From: Hydnum rufescens UP504
Taxonomy: Eukaryota; Basidiomycota; Agaricomycetes; Cantharellales; Hydnaceae
Assembly: GCA_014904985.1 (NCBI GenBank)
Contig: MU128933.1
Coordinates: 186,001 to 250,000 of the forward strand
DNA length: 64,000 bases
Reading direction: 5' to 3'
Part shown: positions 1 to 13,707 of the stretch, piece by piece
How the letters are laid out: the number at the start of each line of letters is the position of its first letter
Numbering within the stretch: position 1 is the stretch's first letter
Translations under genes and position numbers: made by a program
Notes under the pieces: model-generated
What the model saw: the letters and a program-made list of their open reading frames with translations, nothing else
What the model was told of the DNA's origin: nothing
Database searches by the model: none

Positions 1-2360
<2,360 letters not shown>

Positions 2361-2849
2361 TCTGGGTCTTATTCACTACCCTTTCCTTTTCATTCCCTGG
2401 GACCTCTTGTCCAGTTCATGGATCCACCCCTTGGTTGGAGCGATTTCTACATGTGCATGTACCGTAATTGTATTACTCATAAAATATTTACCGCAATTCC
2501 TCCCGCCAACGTAGGGGTCTGATTGCGGAGAGGGCGAGGCGTTTCATAAGCAGAAGAGAGCACCCTTTGCGAGTTCTTGTGGTGGTTCTCGGCCCGTTCC
2601 TACTCTCGCATCTATAGCGGGAGAGCGCCGACCATCTCAGTCCACTCCACGCTGTTGCAGGGACGCAGCCCGTTCCCTGGGTGACGTTGGTTTAGATTGA
2701 ATGAGCACGAACATCAAGTCATGCCTGACGTGCTCTTGCATGCTTTGCCTGCGTTCTCATCGTCAGAGTATACACTACAGTATATCCACTTTTTTTTTTT
2801 ACCGCGAGAAGTGCTCTTTAGGTTTCTTTCTCTGATTTTCCCGTTCAAA

Positions 2850-3095
2850 ATACGCTACGTCTAACAAGTATCATGTCACAGCTGCGAAAAGTTGCTAGAG
2901 CCAATAGCAATCACGTCACATCTGGGGAGTTTGCTCTCTGTTGTAGAATGTCACACGCCTGAAGAGCTGGCAGAGTGCCTAAAAAAGGGGGTGGGGAGCC
3001 TGCTACAGTATGTAATATGTCACAATATCATGGGTGGAATGGCCATTGCTTTTGCTAGTGCCGGCTAGTGTCACGCGACCTCAGACCCCTGCTAC
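2850..3095 (-). mobile_element. Short degenerate MITE-like copy
   Basis: Reverse-complement relative of the longer element at 29619-30283. Shared blocks include a stretch reading TTGCTAGAGCCAATAGCAA next to GTCACATCTGGG, and near 3050-3095 the string GTCACGCGACCTCAGACCCC. The internal part of the long copy (about 29730-30160) is absent here. The ends are decayed and I see no clear target-site duplication. It lies in the intergenic stretch 2361-3130 downstream of MCM6, which otherwise holds a T-rich tract near 2790 and no coding signal. Confidence 0.5.
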
Positions 3096-3129
3096 TATAT
3101 ATTAGGAATAGAAGGGCTCGTTTCATCAG

Positions 3130-4060
3130 GAAATAATCATCCCGTTTTGTCCCGGAACACTACCACCAGTCTCTGCATGTACACCCCATAGGGCGGGGTC
3201 TCTGTCACCCTGTGATTGCTCCATTGGACCTTCCACGTATCGCCTTCAGATGGTTCTCCAGGCGTTGCTTGTTCAAGTTCTTCATCAAGGCGATCCTGGT
3301 TCTTCGAGATCTCGTCGTCCGGGTGGGACACCCAGCCTTCCTTGGTAGAAGTCAGGACAAGTGCATTCAACTCGCGCCGGGTATACTCCCAATTGGTCTT
3401 CCGCCCACCATCCAATTGTTCGCGATAGCAAGATCCGCATTCGAGTGGTTGGTTGTCGGGGAACCCCTTGGTCGACGCATTGGTTGATCTCTTGGGAGCG
3501 ATTTTTCACCCAATGACGAGCTGACCTTGCCTAAGTGGTCTGCCTTCCATGTCTCGATTTCTTATCTCTTGACCCGGGTGTATCGATCACCCAGCGCTCG
3601 ACGTTGGAGAAGTGCTGGGACCGAAGCACCCTCCTTAGGGTCTCATCCATCTGGGAGGGTGCCTCTACTCATTTAAAAGTGCTTGCTGAGGCGAGCATGG
3701 CACTGACCTGGACATCCCCGTTATCTGCCAGTTCTCTGGCATGCAGCTCGAGATGATATGCCATGTGCCAAATACGTTGCACTACCACTGATAGTGGAAT
3801 AATAACTCGGCTCGATGGGTTGGAGAGCCTCGATATACTACCAAGCCACCCAAAACGGTGTCCTCATATCTGCGCACTTCGCCTTCTCTTTGAGGGTGCC
3901 ATTGCGGTGAGTATGAAAGAGCTCTTCAACCCTCGACGACGAGGCCATTGGTCCATGAATATTTCCCGCTATACCCGACGTCGGCGCGAAATCCACTGGT
4001 GCCGGCTGCACCATTTCCTGTTGAGGCTTTCCAGTTCATCTATGTTGATTTTTGCTTAGA
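3130..4060 (-). pseudogene. Decayed minus-strand gene of unknown family
   Basis: Read on the minus strand, this stretch shows coding-like pieces broken by stops and frame changes. Around 3790-3690 there is a piece containing HLELHARELADNG and VSAMLASASTFK followed directly by a stop, continuing in frame with ETLRRVLRSQHFSNVERWVID, then another stop near 3535. A third piece at 3415-3137 contains NWEYTRRELNALVLTSTKEG and an acidic region with EELEQATPGEPSEG. The pieces read like one protein damaged by nonsense and frameshift mutations. I do not recognise the family; a retroelement-derived gene is possible, but no reverse transcriptase, protease or integrase motif is visible. Confidence 0.4.
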
Positions 4061-4199
4061 GGATGCCTCACCTGATTCATGCCGCCATGCCATTCCTCAG
4101 GGCCAATACTCCCCCGACGAACCGTGGACCCTGCCCTGGGTGTTGGCGTAGTCGCGGTTCATAACGAGGAGCCTTGGCCCGAAGTCGAGGGAGGATAGG

Positions 4200-6275
4200 T
4201 CTCATAAAAATTTTCTGATTCAAACATGTCGTCCAGCGGCATGGGGGAATAGCTAGTTTGCCCGGGATGTCCTAAGTGAGGGCTGGTTTCAAGACCCCTC
4301 ACCGAGCCTGGTCTCTCACATAGGGACCAGTCTGCACCCGGGTTGCATTCCCAGGAATTGGCTTCACCGACGCCTCGCTCTCGAATATCGCTACCATCCA
4401 TTCCACGACGCCGATCGACTTCCCCCCTGGCTCTGCCCTGCGCTTCATGGCAGGTGGATTTCTGGATGCCTTAGAAACAGTGGACAATTGGCGTCAGTTC
4501 GATTCTTGGAAGGCAACCACTGCCATTTCCTGGCCAAAATGTTCATCCCTTGCAACCCGTTTTGTCGATGAATAGGTGGTCAATTCCCACACACCACTGA
4601 TTTATCCCAGCGGATACCCCCGCCCCTCACCGTCTCCCGATCTTTCCGTATCGAGAGCAAAGCCCAGGCACCTCTACCTTTTCTTTCACTCGATGTGTGA
4701 CACCTCCATTGTTCGTGACTTCATGTCAATCCTGACCACGCCTGTGAGGCGAGGTTGTCGGATATGAGGGGGAACAAAGAGATTGATGCTGATGGAGTCT
4801 CGCCGAGCCAAGAAAGGCAAGCCTCATGGACACTCTTACAAACGAGAACAACGTTCATAACCAAGTGTGCCTCGCCTCTCTTCGCTATTCCCACCCCTTC
4901 CTCTCCTCACTTTCCCCTCATTCTAACATCAGACGTCAAGACCATGAACTCTTCTGCCTGCCATTATTCCTCAAACCCGTCCGCGGGATCGTTCTCACAC
5001 CCTACATCATATTCGTTCTCTACGCCGTCGTTCTTGTCTTTATCATTTCCTCCTACGTTGTCTTCATTAGCGAACACCTACGCGTCTCTCGGCGCTTCTG
5101 GCTCTACTCCACCAGAATGGGACGAAGCACTATCGACTAATAGATCTCAGTACGCCGACCCGAACACGAATCCACATGTGGGGTATCAGGATGTTACACT
5201 AGTACCACAGCCAGCATTGATGCCAATGTGGCGGCCACCATTCGAATCCACGGATAGATTGGCGGGCTGCGCTAATCAACAATGGCACTGGTGTCCCGTT
5301 CGGCCAGAGAGCATGGTGAGTGAGGATGAATTTAACACGAGGGTTCGAGGTCTAACATGAGCGTTTGTCTTGGCACAGGGCGCCGTGTACCCCCCTCGGG
5401 TTCCCATTTCGGGGATGTATCCCCCTGCGGGGATCGCGCTAAGCCTTGTGAGTCTTAGGTACCACACAATGATACGACTGTAGACTAATGCCAGTGATAC
5501 AGCCCATTGATCCGCTTGCGAATCGTTGGGCGTATCCCGGGCGTCCAGACTACGGATTGCGGGCTACTGGCACCGTGAGCAGCCCATCTCCATGTCTATC
5601 TATGATTCATTTTGAGAGAACGCGTTACAGCTCGCCATTATTCCTGGGGGGGCCAGTAGCCATTCGGCGGAGTCGGCAAATCATTTTTGTAAGTGATAGA
5701 CCAAGGAACCTTTCAGCGAACTCGAGCTCACTGGGGTTCTGAGGACTTCTGGGCCGCCCCAACTCTCGCATCTGCGGAAGACTCGGGCTGCGTAGAGGCG
5801 ACGACCTTGTACCCGCAGCATGGAGTTGCGGGTAGGGTGTTGCCTCGTCATGCTCAGCCTCGCGCCGAAGAGAGGAGCCAAGGGAGAAGAGGTCCCAAGC
5901 AGAAGACACAGGCTGGGGCAACTGTGGACTCTCTTTCCCAAGAGACGGGATGCTGTGAAGCCCAGGGCCTTGAATGTGGGCCCTGTTTCATGCGAAGAGC
6001 AGGGGAACTTGGAGTCATGAGGGATGACAATGAATGTGCCAGGCATGAGTGCCTCCTCATGCTTATGGCCATAGATCCAGGGAACCGCCGCTTCCGATCG
6101 ATAACAGACCCCGTAAAGGGAGGGATGCAGGACCTCTTCAAGTCCCACCTCCGACGAGTCCCGGCTGGCTCTGTACATTCTGCACTGCGAGCGAAGGATC
6201 CGCGGGGGTGCTCACAAGACTACAGTAATCTCTGATCCTGATATCATCCTCTTCACTCAAATGGAGGGGTGAGAC
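4200..6275 (+). pseudogene. Copy A of an unrecognised repeated gene family (probably broken)
   Basis: This segment aligns by eye, over nearly its whole length, with the inverted segment at 31860-33950 (copy C) and partly with 10290-11030 (copy B). It begins with a coding-like tail (4380-4572, containing ALRFMAGGFLDALETVDNW) that ends in a stop. Next comes a start MNSS at 4944, a hydrophobic membrane-segment frame with IIFVLYAVVLVFII, exons around 5400-5660, and a C-terminal exon with GCCEAQGLE, CFMRR and RHECLLMLMAID. Signs of decay relative to C are an 11-nt length difference right after MNSS that separates the Met from the membrane frame, a stop after STID, and a frame change before the shared C-terminal PDIIL block, so this copy stops near 6235 while the block lies in another frame ending at 6272. 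Function unknown. Confidence 0.55.
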
Positions 6276-6525
6276 GCATATTCAGGCAGAACCCACTCTT
6301 CATCCCTTTTATTGTTGATCGAGTATCCCACTGTATCACCGCATCTGCAGAAATCAAATATTGGTTGCACTGTATTTTTCCTGCCGTTGATGAAAATGGT
6401 GCGTAATTATTACCACGATTGCCATGGATCTTGGAACAGACCCCAACTGCAAGTGCGATCTCATTTCTTAGGTTCCAACTCCTTTGGGTGATACAGACAG
6501 TGATGGACATCCTTGTCCTTAAATA

Positions 6526-7137
6526 TTGTCGAAATCCATTTCGCCCGTTCGATCAGTCTCCCGTTTGTCCAGAAATCTCAGTAGTATCCCACCAACCGCT
6601 CATTTGCCCGTATTACACACCCTTCGCATCCAATTCGGTCATCAGGCAACGATCCTCCAAGGGAATCCGGTTAGAGATCTGCATATCCATGCTCTCCTTG
6701 ACCGCGACTGCGCGACGTTAATGGAAAATATCCGCGCCTCGCCTTCCCAAGGCACCATGGTTCTCCTCACCGCGACCGTGTGCGACAATCCCGCAAGCGC
6801 TTTTGCGTATACTATTGTCTTGAAGCATCTTCCGAATTTACGGAACATTACGCTCATACATGTTACGATACCCGACAAGCCGGATCGCGATAAAGCCTTG
6901 TACGTTCTAAGCACATTGAGGCGCCTCGAAGTTGTGGAATGGGCGGCGAGCAATTTTCAATTGCCTGAGGAAGAGTACGACCTTGTCAAGGACGACTTTT
7001 TCCGCGCCTGCTCACAGTCATCCCAACATCTGCGCAAGGCCGTGTTGAATCTCTACGAAGACTTTCCACTCGTATTCGTCCGCGAGAGTTTCCATTCGCC
7101 GTGGGTTAGGAAGCCTTATGTGGTGCCACAAGATTGA
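6526..7137 (+). pseudogene. Truncated F-box/LRR-like protein fragment
   Basis: One open frame of about 200 codons with regular leucine spacing (LPVLHTLRIQFG, LHIHALLDRD, LKHLPNLRNITLIHV, LSTLRRLEVVEWA), as in the leucine-rich C-terminal halves of fungal F-box proteins. There is no ATG in frame at the beginning, and no upstream exon with an F-box could be found among the relics to the left. I therefore read it as a 5'-truncated gene. It ends cleanly at TGA with a moderately polar tail. A short complete gene with an unrecognised first exon between 6280 and 6520 is the alternative. Confidence 0.45.
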
Positions 7138-7321
7138 ACGGCGATTTGCTTAAGCATTGCCCGTGATCTGTCTTCTATATCTTGTAAGCAAGGCCACCGC
7201 TATCTTCCGTGAGACGGCTGAATATCGAAGTCTATCATCTTATTCGAGCTTCGATTCGTCGCCAAAGCCACATTACACTCGTGAACATGTTATATACTAC
7301 ATACAATTTTGATATACAAAT

Positions 7322-9295
7322 TCAACTCCAAGGAACATTTTGGGGAGCAGACACTTCATAAGCAAGATTGATATCCAATTCCTCCCCCACATCGGTACAT
7401 ACCCATTCGATGATGCCGTCACCTTTGGGCCCCCCAGTGCCATCCTCATTCTTCTGCGCCCATCGTGCCACGATGCCATCGTTGATCTGTGCTCGAGAGA
7501 CGAACGGAGTGGACTGGTTCGTAGAAGCGGGGTCCATCGGACCTATCTGCTTCTCGTTCGGATCGGTAAGGAGAACCTTGATCCGGGCATTCTCGCTAGT
7601 GGGCACCTGGTCCTTGACGATCAGACGCGAAATTGTAGTGGGGCGGGTGTTCTTTATAGAGATTCGTTGCCAGTAGGCCGTAACGTCCGTCTTCTGTGAT
7701 CTCGACAACAGGGAGCCCCCTGTGGTAGAAACGCTTTTCTTTTGTGGGTGATAGGTGATACGAAGAGAAGGATCCACCCCAAGGGAGCATGAGAACGTTT
7801 CTTGAGGACTGACACTGGGGATCGAGGACTTCGACACGAAGTTACCATCCATAAAGACGTTGCTTGGACCTGAAGAGGAAGTCCAAGTTTACAGACGAAA
7901 CATGATGACGTTAAGTATTAAAGACGGTACATACCCCTGATCAACAAAAAGTCGCTTGTGTTTTTGACTCGACATTTTAAGTACGCGGATGTCACTTTTC
8001 TGGGGACAGTGACCCATTCAAATTCAGCAGCCAGATCCAATACCTGAATCCAAAGTTTACTCGGTCGGTGCAGCACGTGAGAGAAGAAAAGCCATTGACA
8101 TACCGCAATAGATACTTTATGAGACAAGTCATCGGATGGAATAGTCGATTGGCCTTCGATGTGGAATACTGAGCTCACGGCTCCTTCTTGGACCACCACA
8201 GCTCGAGATCTTGAGCCAAATTGCTTAGAGATCTCATACGAGCGAAGCGTCCCCATATCCTCATCGTCGTCCTCGACTGAACGCGCGCTTTTCACCATTC
8301 TTGCCATGGTCCGTACACGAGGGGCGGAAAGGAGCATCGGCCGGGGTGCGACAGTGGGTGCGATACTCCAGGGCACAAGTTCAGGTATCTCACTCCCAAT
8401 CAATGGCGCTGCAGTACTCAGAATTAGGGCCACACCGTTCCAATCTTCGCCAGTGTGCTGTGTGATCGAGGCCCGATATTGGAGAGATATAGTAGGGGAT
8501 TCAGCTTTCTTGGAAGCGAAATGTGAATCCACACTGGCGCGAACATCGTATAAACTAGACCAAGAAGCGCCGTAGACAGCTGTGTAATATTCACAAATTA
8601 TGCCCCTAACCAGAGGCTTGGGATCAATAGTTCCGCACCATATATGAGGATCAGTTGAGCAGGGCCCGGTTCTTCGGAGAGCACGGTAACCGTCACACTT
8701 GAAGCTCTCTTGGCCTGTATTTCCGAGTTTGTGCGTTTGCGTGCGTCATCGAGCTCTTTGGAGAGCGATTTATATTCTTTGTCCAGAGCCGTTCGTTCTT
8801 CGTAGATACTCCGATTTGTCGTCCTCTGAAGATCAAGGAAACTAGCGAGCTGTGACGCATTCGCGTATTGGCTAGACAAGGTGTCAGAGTAAGATGAGAG
8901 GACCTTCTCCTGTTTGGTCAGAAAGGCATGACGAGATTGCACAGCGGAAACACGCTCTTCAAGGCTACTGATTTCGTCACCCTCATCAACGTTTTGCGGA
9001 GAACCTGGAGGGGCGTAGACCACATCAAAAACAGTGAGTGACTGGGAAGCGCTCGTAGTCTCTGTCTCGACACGAATAGAGTCTGATTCAAGGGAAGCAG
9101 GCAGTCGTGAAACGACCGCCTCATTTTGCCCAGCCTGCAATGCAGAGTTCAGTGCGCAGGATCTAACGGCACAGCCGAACACACTCTGACCTGCAACTCG
9201 ACAGGAAACTTTCGTCTGATTACTGCGCGGTCGCCGTAGACCGTGACTTGCTCAATATCGTGTTCGGGGGCATTGATTTTGATACCGTTTGCCAT
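7322..9295 (-). CDS. DUF4140/DUF4139 (mucoidy-inhibitor-A-like) protein
   Basis: The start codon at 9295 gives MANGIKINAPEHD followed by VTVYGDRAVIRRKF, the typical opening of the DUF4140 N-terminal domain. A coiled-coil stretch follows (about 9000-8700, with EERVSAVQSRHAFLTKQEK and YKSLSKELDDARKR), then the DUF4139 beta-rich domain: GASWSSLYDVRA, LQYRASITQHTGEDWNGVAL and the C-terminal ISIKNTRPTTISRLIVKDQVP. Several small introns interrupt it; the stop is at 7322-7324. The family name comes from a bacterial protein, and fungi carry orthologues of unknown function. No signal peptide or membrane segment is seen, so it is probably cytosolic. Family call firm, biological role unknown. Confidence 0.85.
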
Positions 9296-10064
9296 GAACG
9301 TCGGGGGTGGGAGGCAACACAATTCTGATCCAGAATTTGCAATGTAGTCACATCACGTGGTGTCGTACCTGTTGCGGTAGCGGCGACAGGCACCAATCCC
9401 CGACTCTAAAGCCGGGTGTCGCCGGGTTCGTACTCTATGATGCCGTGAGGATATCGGATATCGTTGCTGACCAAGATTAGCCAACAATAATCACTTATAA
9501 ATAGGGCTTTTGTCCCCAATCCCTACAGTGATCGAGTCCCTTGCACATGGGTATACCAGTTGCTACCGATAAACATGTACAATTCCGTTCGCTAAGTATG
9601 TAAAGAGTGGTATCGCCAGAATAAATAATGGACAGCCCATCAAGGTAATGTGGTTTCGTATCTCATAAATCAATCATGGAGGAGGGGAGTATACAGTATA
9701 AGTGAGGGTACAACCAACAACCACAGCAAAAAGATCGGCAAGGTTGTACGTGCTTGCCGAGGGGGTTTTGGATCTCACCTGGATCATAATAGTGTTTAGC
9801 TGAAAGGGGGGGAGGGGAGAAAAAAGCTGATACAGAGGGGGGTAAGGGCCGAGGGTATGTTCAGGATGGATGATTACGGAGCAAGGAATTCCCCTAATAA
9901 GCCCCATAAATCCCACTAAAGGTATAAGGAAAATGGACTCTTTCGGGCGGAGTCCAAAGGTGGGTAGAGCCAAGGATTAGGTCCAACGAGTGGGCCATGG
10001 ATGAATCTGAATGCGGATGGAGCCGGACGTGCACTGCCATGAAAGCACCACCATGGATGCACTA
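9296..10064. other. Intergenic stretch without recognised gene
   Basis: No frame with coding character was found on either strand between the DUF4139 gene start and the fold-back hairpin. The part next to 9295 presumably contains the promoter of that gene. A C/G-rich patch near 9380-9440 resembles tRNA B-box sequence only superficially. Confidence 0.4.
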
Positions 10065-10170
10065 CATCAGCAAAAGTAATTGTCCTTCGGAGGCTCCGAA
10101 GTCTTGGAAGTCCAGCTTCTGGCACTTCGAAGACCTCGAAGCCTCCGAAGTACAATTCAGTTTGCTGATG
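10065..10170. repeat. Fold-back inverted repeat (hairpin), arms about 48 bp
   Basis: The left arm (10065-10112) begins CATCAGCAAAAGTAATTGT and continues CTTCGGAGGCTCCGAAGTC. The right arm (10123-10170), read in reverse complement, begins CATCAGCAAACTGAATTGT and continues CTTCGGAGGCTTCGAGGTC. Only a few mismatches are seen over about 48 bp, with a spacer of about 10 nt. Each arm contains its own palindrome around CTTCGGAGGCTCCGAAG, so a cruciform with side hairpins is possible. It lies in non-coding DNA between two genes and just left of relic copy B. It may be a small fold-back transposon or a small-RNA precursor; the sequence does not decide. Confidence 0.75.
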
Positions 10171-10289
10171 TGTCATGGACTTCCTGTTAAGGACTCTCGT
10201 GACCACGAAATTCCCTACCCTCTTCTTATCTAAACATAAGAGTCGGGATTGTTTCTCTTCCGCTCTTTGTCGCGAACGTGCTACTGCAG

Positions 10290-11030
10290 GGACTAGGTAT
10301 AATTGGCGCCAGTTCGATTTTTCCAAGGAAACCGGTGTCACTTCCTGGTAAAATATCATCCCGTTCGACCACCGCAACAATCTGAGGGATGAATCTATAA
10401 TGTTGTCATGTAAATTCGTAACCACCACACACCACTCATTTCGTGTTGTCTTGGATCTCGTCCCTGTTTTCACGGTCTTGATTGATTTTTGATGTCGAGA
10501 ACAAGAGAAGTGTATCTCTCCTGTTCGCTTTGCCAGATGTATGATACCTTCATTGTGATTTCGGATCAACTTTGACCACGGGTATGAAATAAAAAGCATT
10601 GGAGAGAGATTAATGACGATGGAACCATATCGAAAAGTGTAGCATGCGTCTCTGAGGAAGGCAAGTCTTGTGTGTGGACTCTTAGAAGTGCGAAACAGGA
10701 GAACAATCATAGGCCCACATACTCTGCTTTTCTTAACGCACACCGTCAACTTCTGTCATTTTGATGTTGGACTTAGACATCTTCGTCAAATATGGCTGCG
10801 GCTCTCGGGGAGCCGGTTCTATACCACAGTTGAAGAAACTCCTGTCAATCTACCTAGTTGAATACTCTGATCCCGACATGAATACATATTTCGGAGACTG
10901 GGATATAACGCAGCTGCCCCAGCAACATTGACACTAGTTTGGAATCGTTCGGATACATGAATAGGATCATGGCCGATGTGAATCTGCGATCGTGCTGACA
11001 TCCTGGTCCCCATGAGGGCATGGTGACTCG
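10290..11030 (+). pseudogene. Relic copy B of the repeated gene family
   Basis: Strongly decayed relative of copies A and C. Landmarks are TTGGCGCCAGTTCGAT near 10300 (compare TTGGCGTCAGTTCGAT near 4490) and GGCAAGTC followed by GTGTGGACTCTTA near 10660-10690 (compare the aligned GGCAAGCCTCATGGACTCTTA-like region at 4815). A block near 10875-10960 has GACATGAATAC, then CAGCAACATTGACACTAG, which tracks the exon of copy A around 5160-5235. No open frame survives. The adjoining stretch 11031-11339 shows nothing else I can name. Confidence 0.5.
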
Positions 11031-11339
11031 TCATTGATATAGTGCAAGCTGTTACGAATTTTCAAGTCCTTGCCTGCTGATCCAGGATTTTATGACCTGC
11101 CCATGAGATGCTCATGGTCTAGGACCGAAGACGGTGCCTCCTTCCTGTGTATAGTCGATCGCCTGAAATACAGAGTGTTGTCTTGACGTTGCATAAAGAC
11201 GAAAGGGTTCACCACAATCCCTCCTACCAACGAGGAATCAGAGAACCGCCTGGCACAGATGTTCTATAAGCAGACGGTACAATTGCTCTTTGGCGCGATA
11301 AACTCGGATTTCGCCGGGGTCCTTACACCCAATTCGATA

Positions 11340-12290
11340 ATGCTGCCGAGTTCAGTACGGCGCTCAGGTGAAAGTGCAATAGGAAACTGTGAGTGAAATC
11401 GTGTCAAAGGGTCGCTTCCCGCAGCTGAGGCTGAGTATATTCAGTACGCTTTCACGCATCTCCCCGACCCTACAATTTACAGGCTGCTGTCCTCCTCGTG
11501 CGAGGACCACAACTCACACAGGAAGCCTCACCCTTCGAAAACGCGTACTATTCTTATCAAGGGCGTCTGGCGCGCGCGTTATCTGAACCCTTCCCTGCCG
11601 ACTTCTATTTCAAGAAGGGTACCGTCCTTCAGCGCCGATTCAGTGCGGAAGAACGTATCCGAGAGGCGCAAACATTTGGTGTTGGCTTTGAAGGAGAAGA
11701 GGGCGACGAGAAATTGGAAGACGTGCCTATCGAGGAAGACGAGATCAAAGTCCTACCTCGAGTCTCAAAAGCTGATGAGCAGAATGACCTGAAAAGTCTC
11801 AATCGACGCGGCGATCGTAATCTATATCTTTTGGTCAAGAGTCCCGGTCAAACATCATGGCGTTTCCCGCATTGGACTGTTGATACCTCACAAGCACTAC
11901 ACAAGGTGCGCATAAGGGGAGCATCCATTACTCTGTACTGATCTCGATCGTTATTCCCAGTCTGTGCGCGACGCCCTCGTAAGCACCTTCGGGCCAAATA
12001 TGAACACTTGGATTGTTGGGCGGCAACCTGTCGCCGTCCAGAATTGTCCCCCGTCATCCCAGGATCCCACAGCAGTCAAGGCGAGTCCTCTTCAAGTCCA
12101 AGAGAACAGTAACTGACGAACGTAATACCTCCAGACATTCTTTTTCAAGGCCCGTATCTTGGGCGGGAAACCGGCCTTATCGAATGCCCGTCAGGTAGAG
12201 GACTTCGCGTGGCTCACAAAAGATGAGATCCAGGATCGGGTAGATCTGTCATATTGGAAAGGTGTCAATGACTTGCTCCCAAGCATTTGA
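11340..12290 (+). CDS. Mitochondrial large-ribosomal-subunit protein mL46 (MRPL17/L46, Nudix-like)
   Basis: Structural protein of the mitoribosome large subunit with a Nudix-like fold. Proposed model: exon 1 11340-11367, an intron to 11435, exon 2 11436-11905, exon 3 about 11961-12080, exon 4 12135-12290. Spliced this way the N-terminus is MLPSSVRRSVYSVRFHASPR, an arginine-rich, acid-free mitochondrial presequence, followed by AAVLLVRGPQLT and FENAYYSYQGR. Later segments are LYLLVKSPGQTSWRFPHW and the C-terminal FFFKARILGGKPAL, then VEDFAWLTKDEIQD. The last intron (12081-12134) starts AAG|GCGAGT and is a GC-AG intron; the frame requires it. The gene ends tail-to-tail with EndoG, 39 bp apart. 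Start and first intron are inferred from the presequence; the rest is firm. Confidence 0.88.
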
Positions 12291-12329
12291 CCTCACACTC
12301 CTGGCATTTTTGAAAAAAAATATCTACAG

Positions 12330-13707
12330 CTACGAAGATGCAATCATTTTTCGGCCTCGGGTTTGTTTTTGGGCGTCATCGAACCGCCGAATCACCAACT
12401 GACAAGATGAGGTCTTGCAAATGTGCCTCGCCGACGTTTTCAAGTCTTGGGAAAATAACGTCAAGCCCGAAGCGCGCTCCACAGCTTCCACTGTATGCTA
12501 GGATGTGAGATTCGTCTATGCGTAGGAAGTCGTTCATACACACCTGGCATTATGAAAGTTTCAAGAGGGGCTTCATCGGGGATGAGAGCATTGGGCAGCA
12601 CGAATGCACCGAGGGAGTGATCCATTATGTTCGGAGTGGATGGAGAGGCTGGCTTCGACGTTAGAACGACTTTAGCGAAATGTGTAGGCACTGAAATGTT
12701 CGGTGGTGAGCCTATTACTTCATAAGTCTGTAAGTGAACATGAAAATGAGGTTCGGCGTGAAGAAAGACTGGAGAAAATTGCGCACGACTCTCCACTTCC
12801 CATCTGCACTCTGTTGTGGAAGATAGAGAGGGATGGTGAACACAAAGACATCACTGTACTGGCTTGTAAGTGTGCGGCACCAATGTTCCAAGTATGCCCA
12901 GTCTACTCAAGGTCTTAGTATATAGCGTGTAAATGGAGAAGGGGAAACACACAATGTCGATTAAATCCAGACCCAACTTGAGGGGCGATGTTCGAAAGGA
13001 GGAAAGTCTCATCCATCGCATCCTGAGATGAAAATTGGAAGTGAACAGCACAGCATAGACACCGGACGCTACAAACGCACCTGAGACGCTTTCGCGTCAG
13101 CAGCAGGAACCCTGGATGGATGGAATTAGGCATAATGAAGGGATTGGAAAGTTGGACTGCAAACATATGACCACGGTCGTAACCGCTACGGAAGTAGTCG
13201 GTCAAACGGGCGCGAAAGGCCACAGGAATTATCTCGTCTTCAACAAAGACAGATTTTCCTCTGTCGGCATGAGGCTTGCCATCTGGACCGTCTGAGCCCC
13301 GTGGCAGTGAAGAGGCAGTCAAATGTTCTGCTGTCTGATATGGACATTTAGTCGTGAAATAATACTGAATGGATTGATCTTACCCAAGCGGGATGCCGTA
13401 GCTTGCGATCGTACGCAGCTACGTATGCCTTACGTCGCAGGACATCAAAAATGGGTCCTATACGCGTAAATAAACGTCAGGGATATTGGGGGATATTGGT
13501 GTAAATTTCCCATCCACCTGGACTTGAGTATTTAAGAACGGGACCAAGGTCATCGCGTGTACTAGGTAGCTTCTCTACGACAGAAGCAGGAGGTAGCGGC
13601 ACTGAGGGTGGGACACGCCAATTCCTATTTACTTGGCTCGCGATGCCGGCCCCAAGCACAGCGCCTGCCCCGAAAACGACGAAATGCACAAGAGTCGTAG
13701 TGCTCAT
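12330..13707 (-). CDS. NUC1: Mitochondrial nuclease EndoG/Nuc1 (DNA/RNA non-specific endonuclease)
   Basis: Beta-beta-alpha-metal nuclease of the mitochondrial intermembrane space/inner membrane, involved in mtDNA turnover and apoptosis-like death. The start at 13707 gives MSTTTLVHFVVFGAGAVLGAG, an N-terminal hydrophobic anchor. Next come LKYSSPGP and the DRKLRHPAW segment. The catalytic site DRGHMVPAADAK is assembled across an intron and followed by ETFLLSNIAPQVG, whose Asn is the metal-site residue. The C-terminus is joined by an intron after FIMP to give VEAVERASGL and CQLVIRRFDDAQK, ending at TAG 12330-12332. Without that last intron the frame would stop early at 12461. All catalytic residues are present. 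It shares a 217-bp divergent upstream region with PRP2. Confidence 0.93.

Noticed and set aside
9360..9450. tRNA-like sequence with GGTTCG box
   Set aside because: The B-box-like word is present, but the arms do not pair into an acceptor stem, a 5-bp anticodon stem with 7-nt loop or a T stem, so no tRNA is called.
9916..10749. 277-codon minus-strand open frame
   Set aside because: It spans the hairpin and relic copy B, shows no motif, and its composition is that of repeat DNA; it is a chance frame.
12461..12796. EndoG ending at the 12461 stop
   Set aside because: An intron after FIMP restores the conserved ERASGL and RRFDDAQK C-terminus, so the longer model ending at 12330 is preferred.
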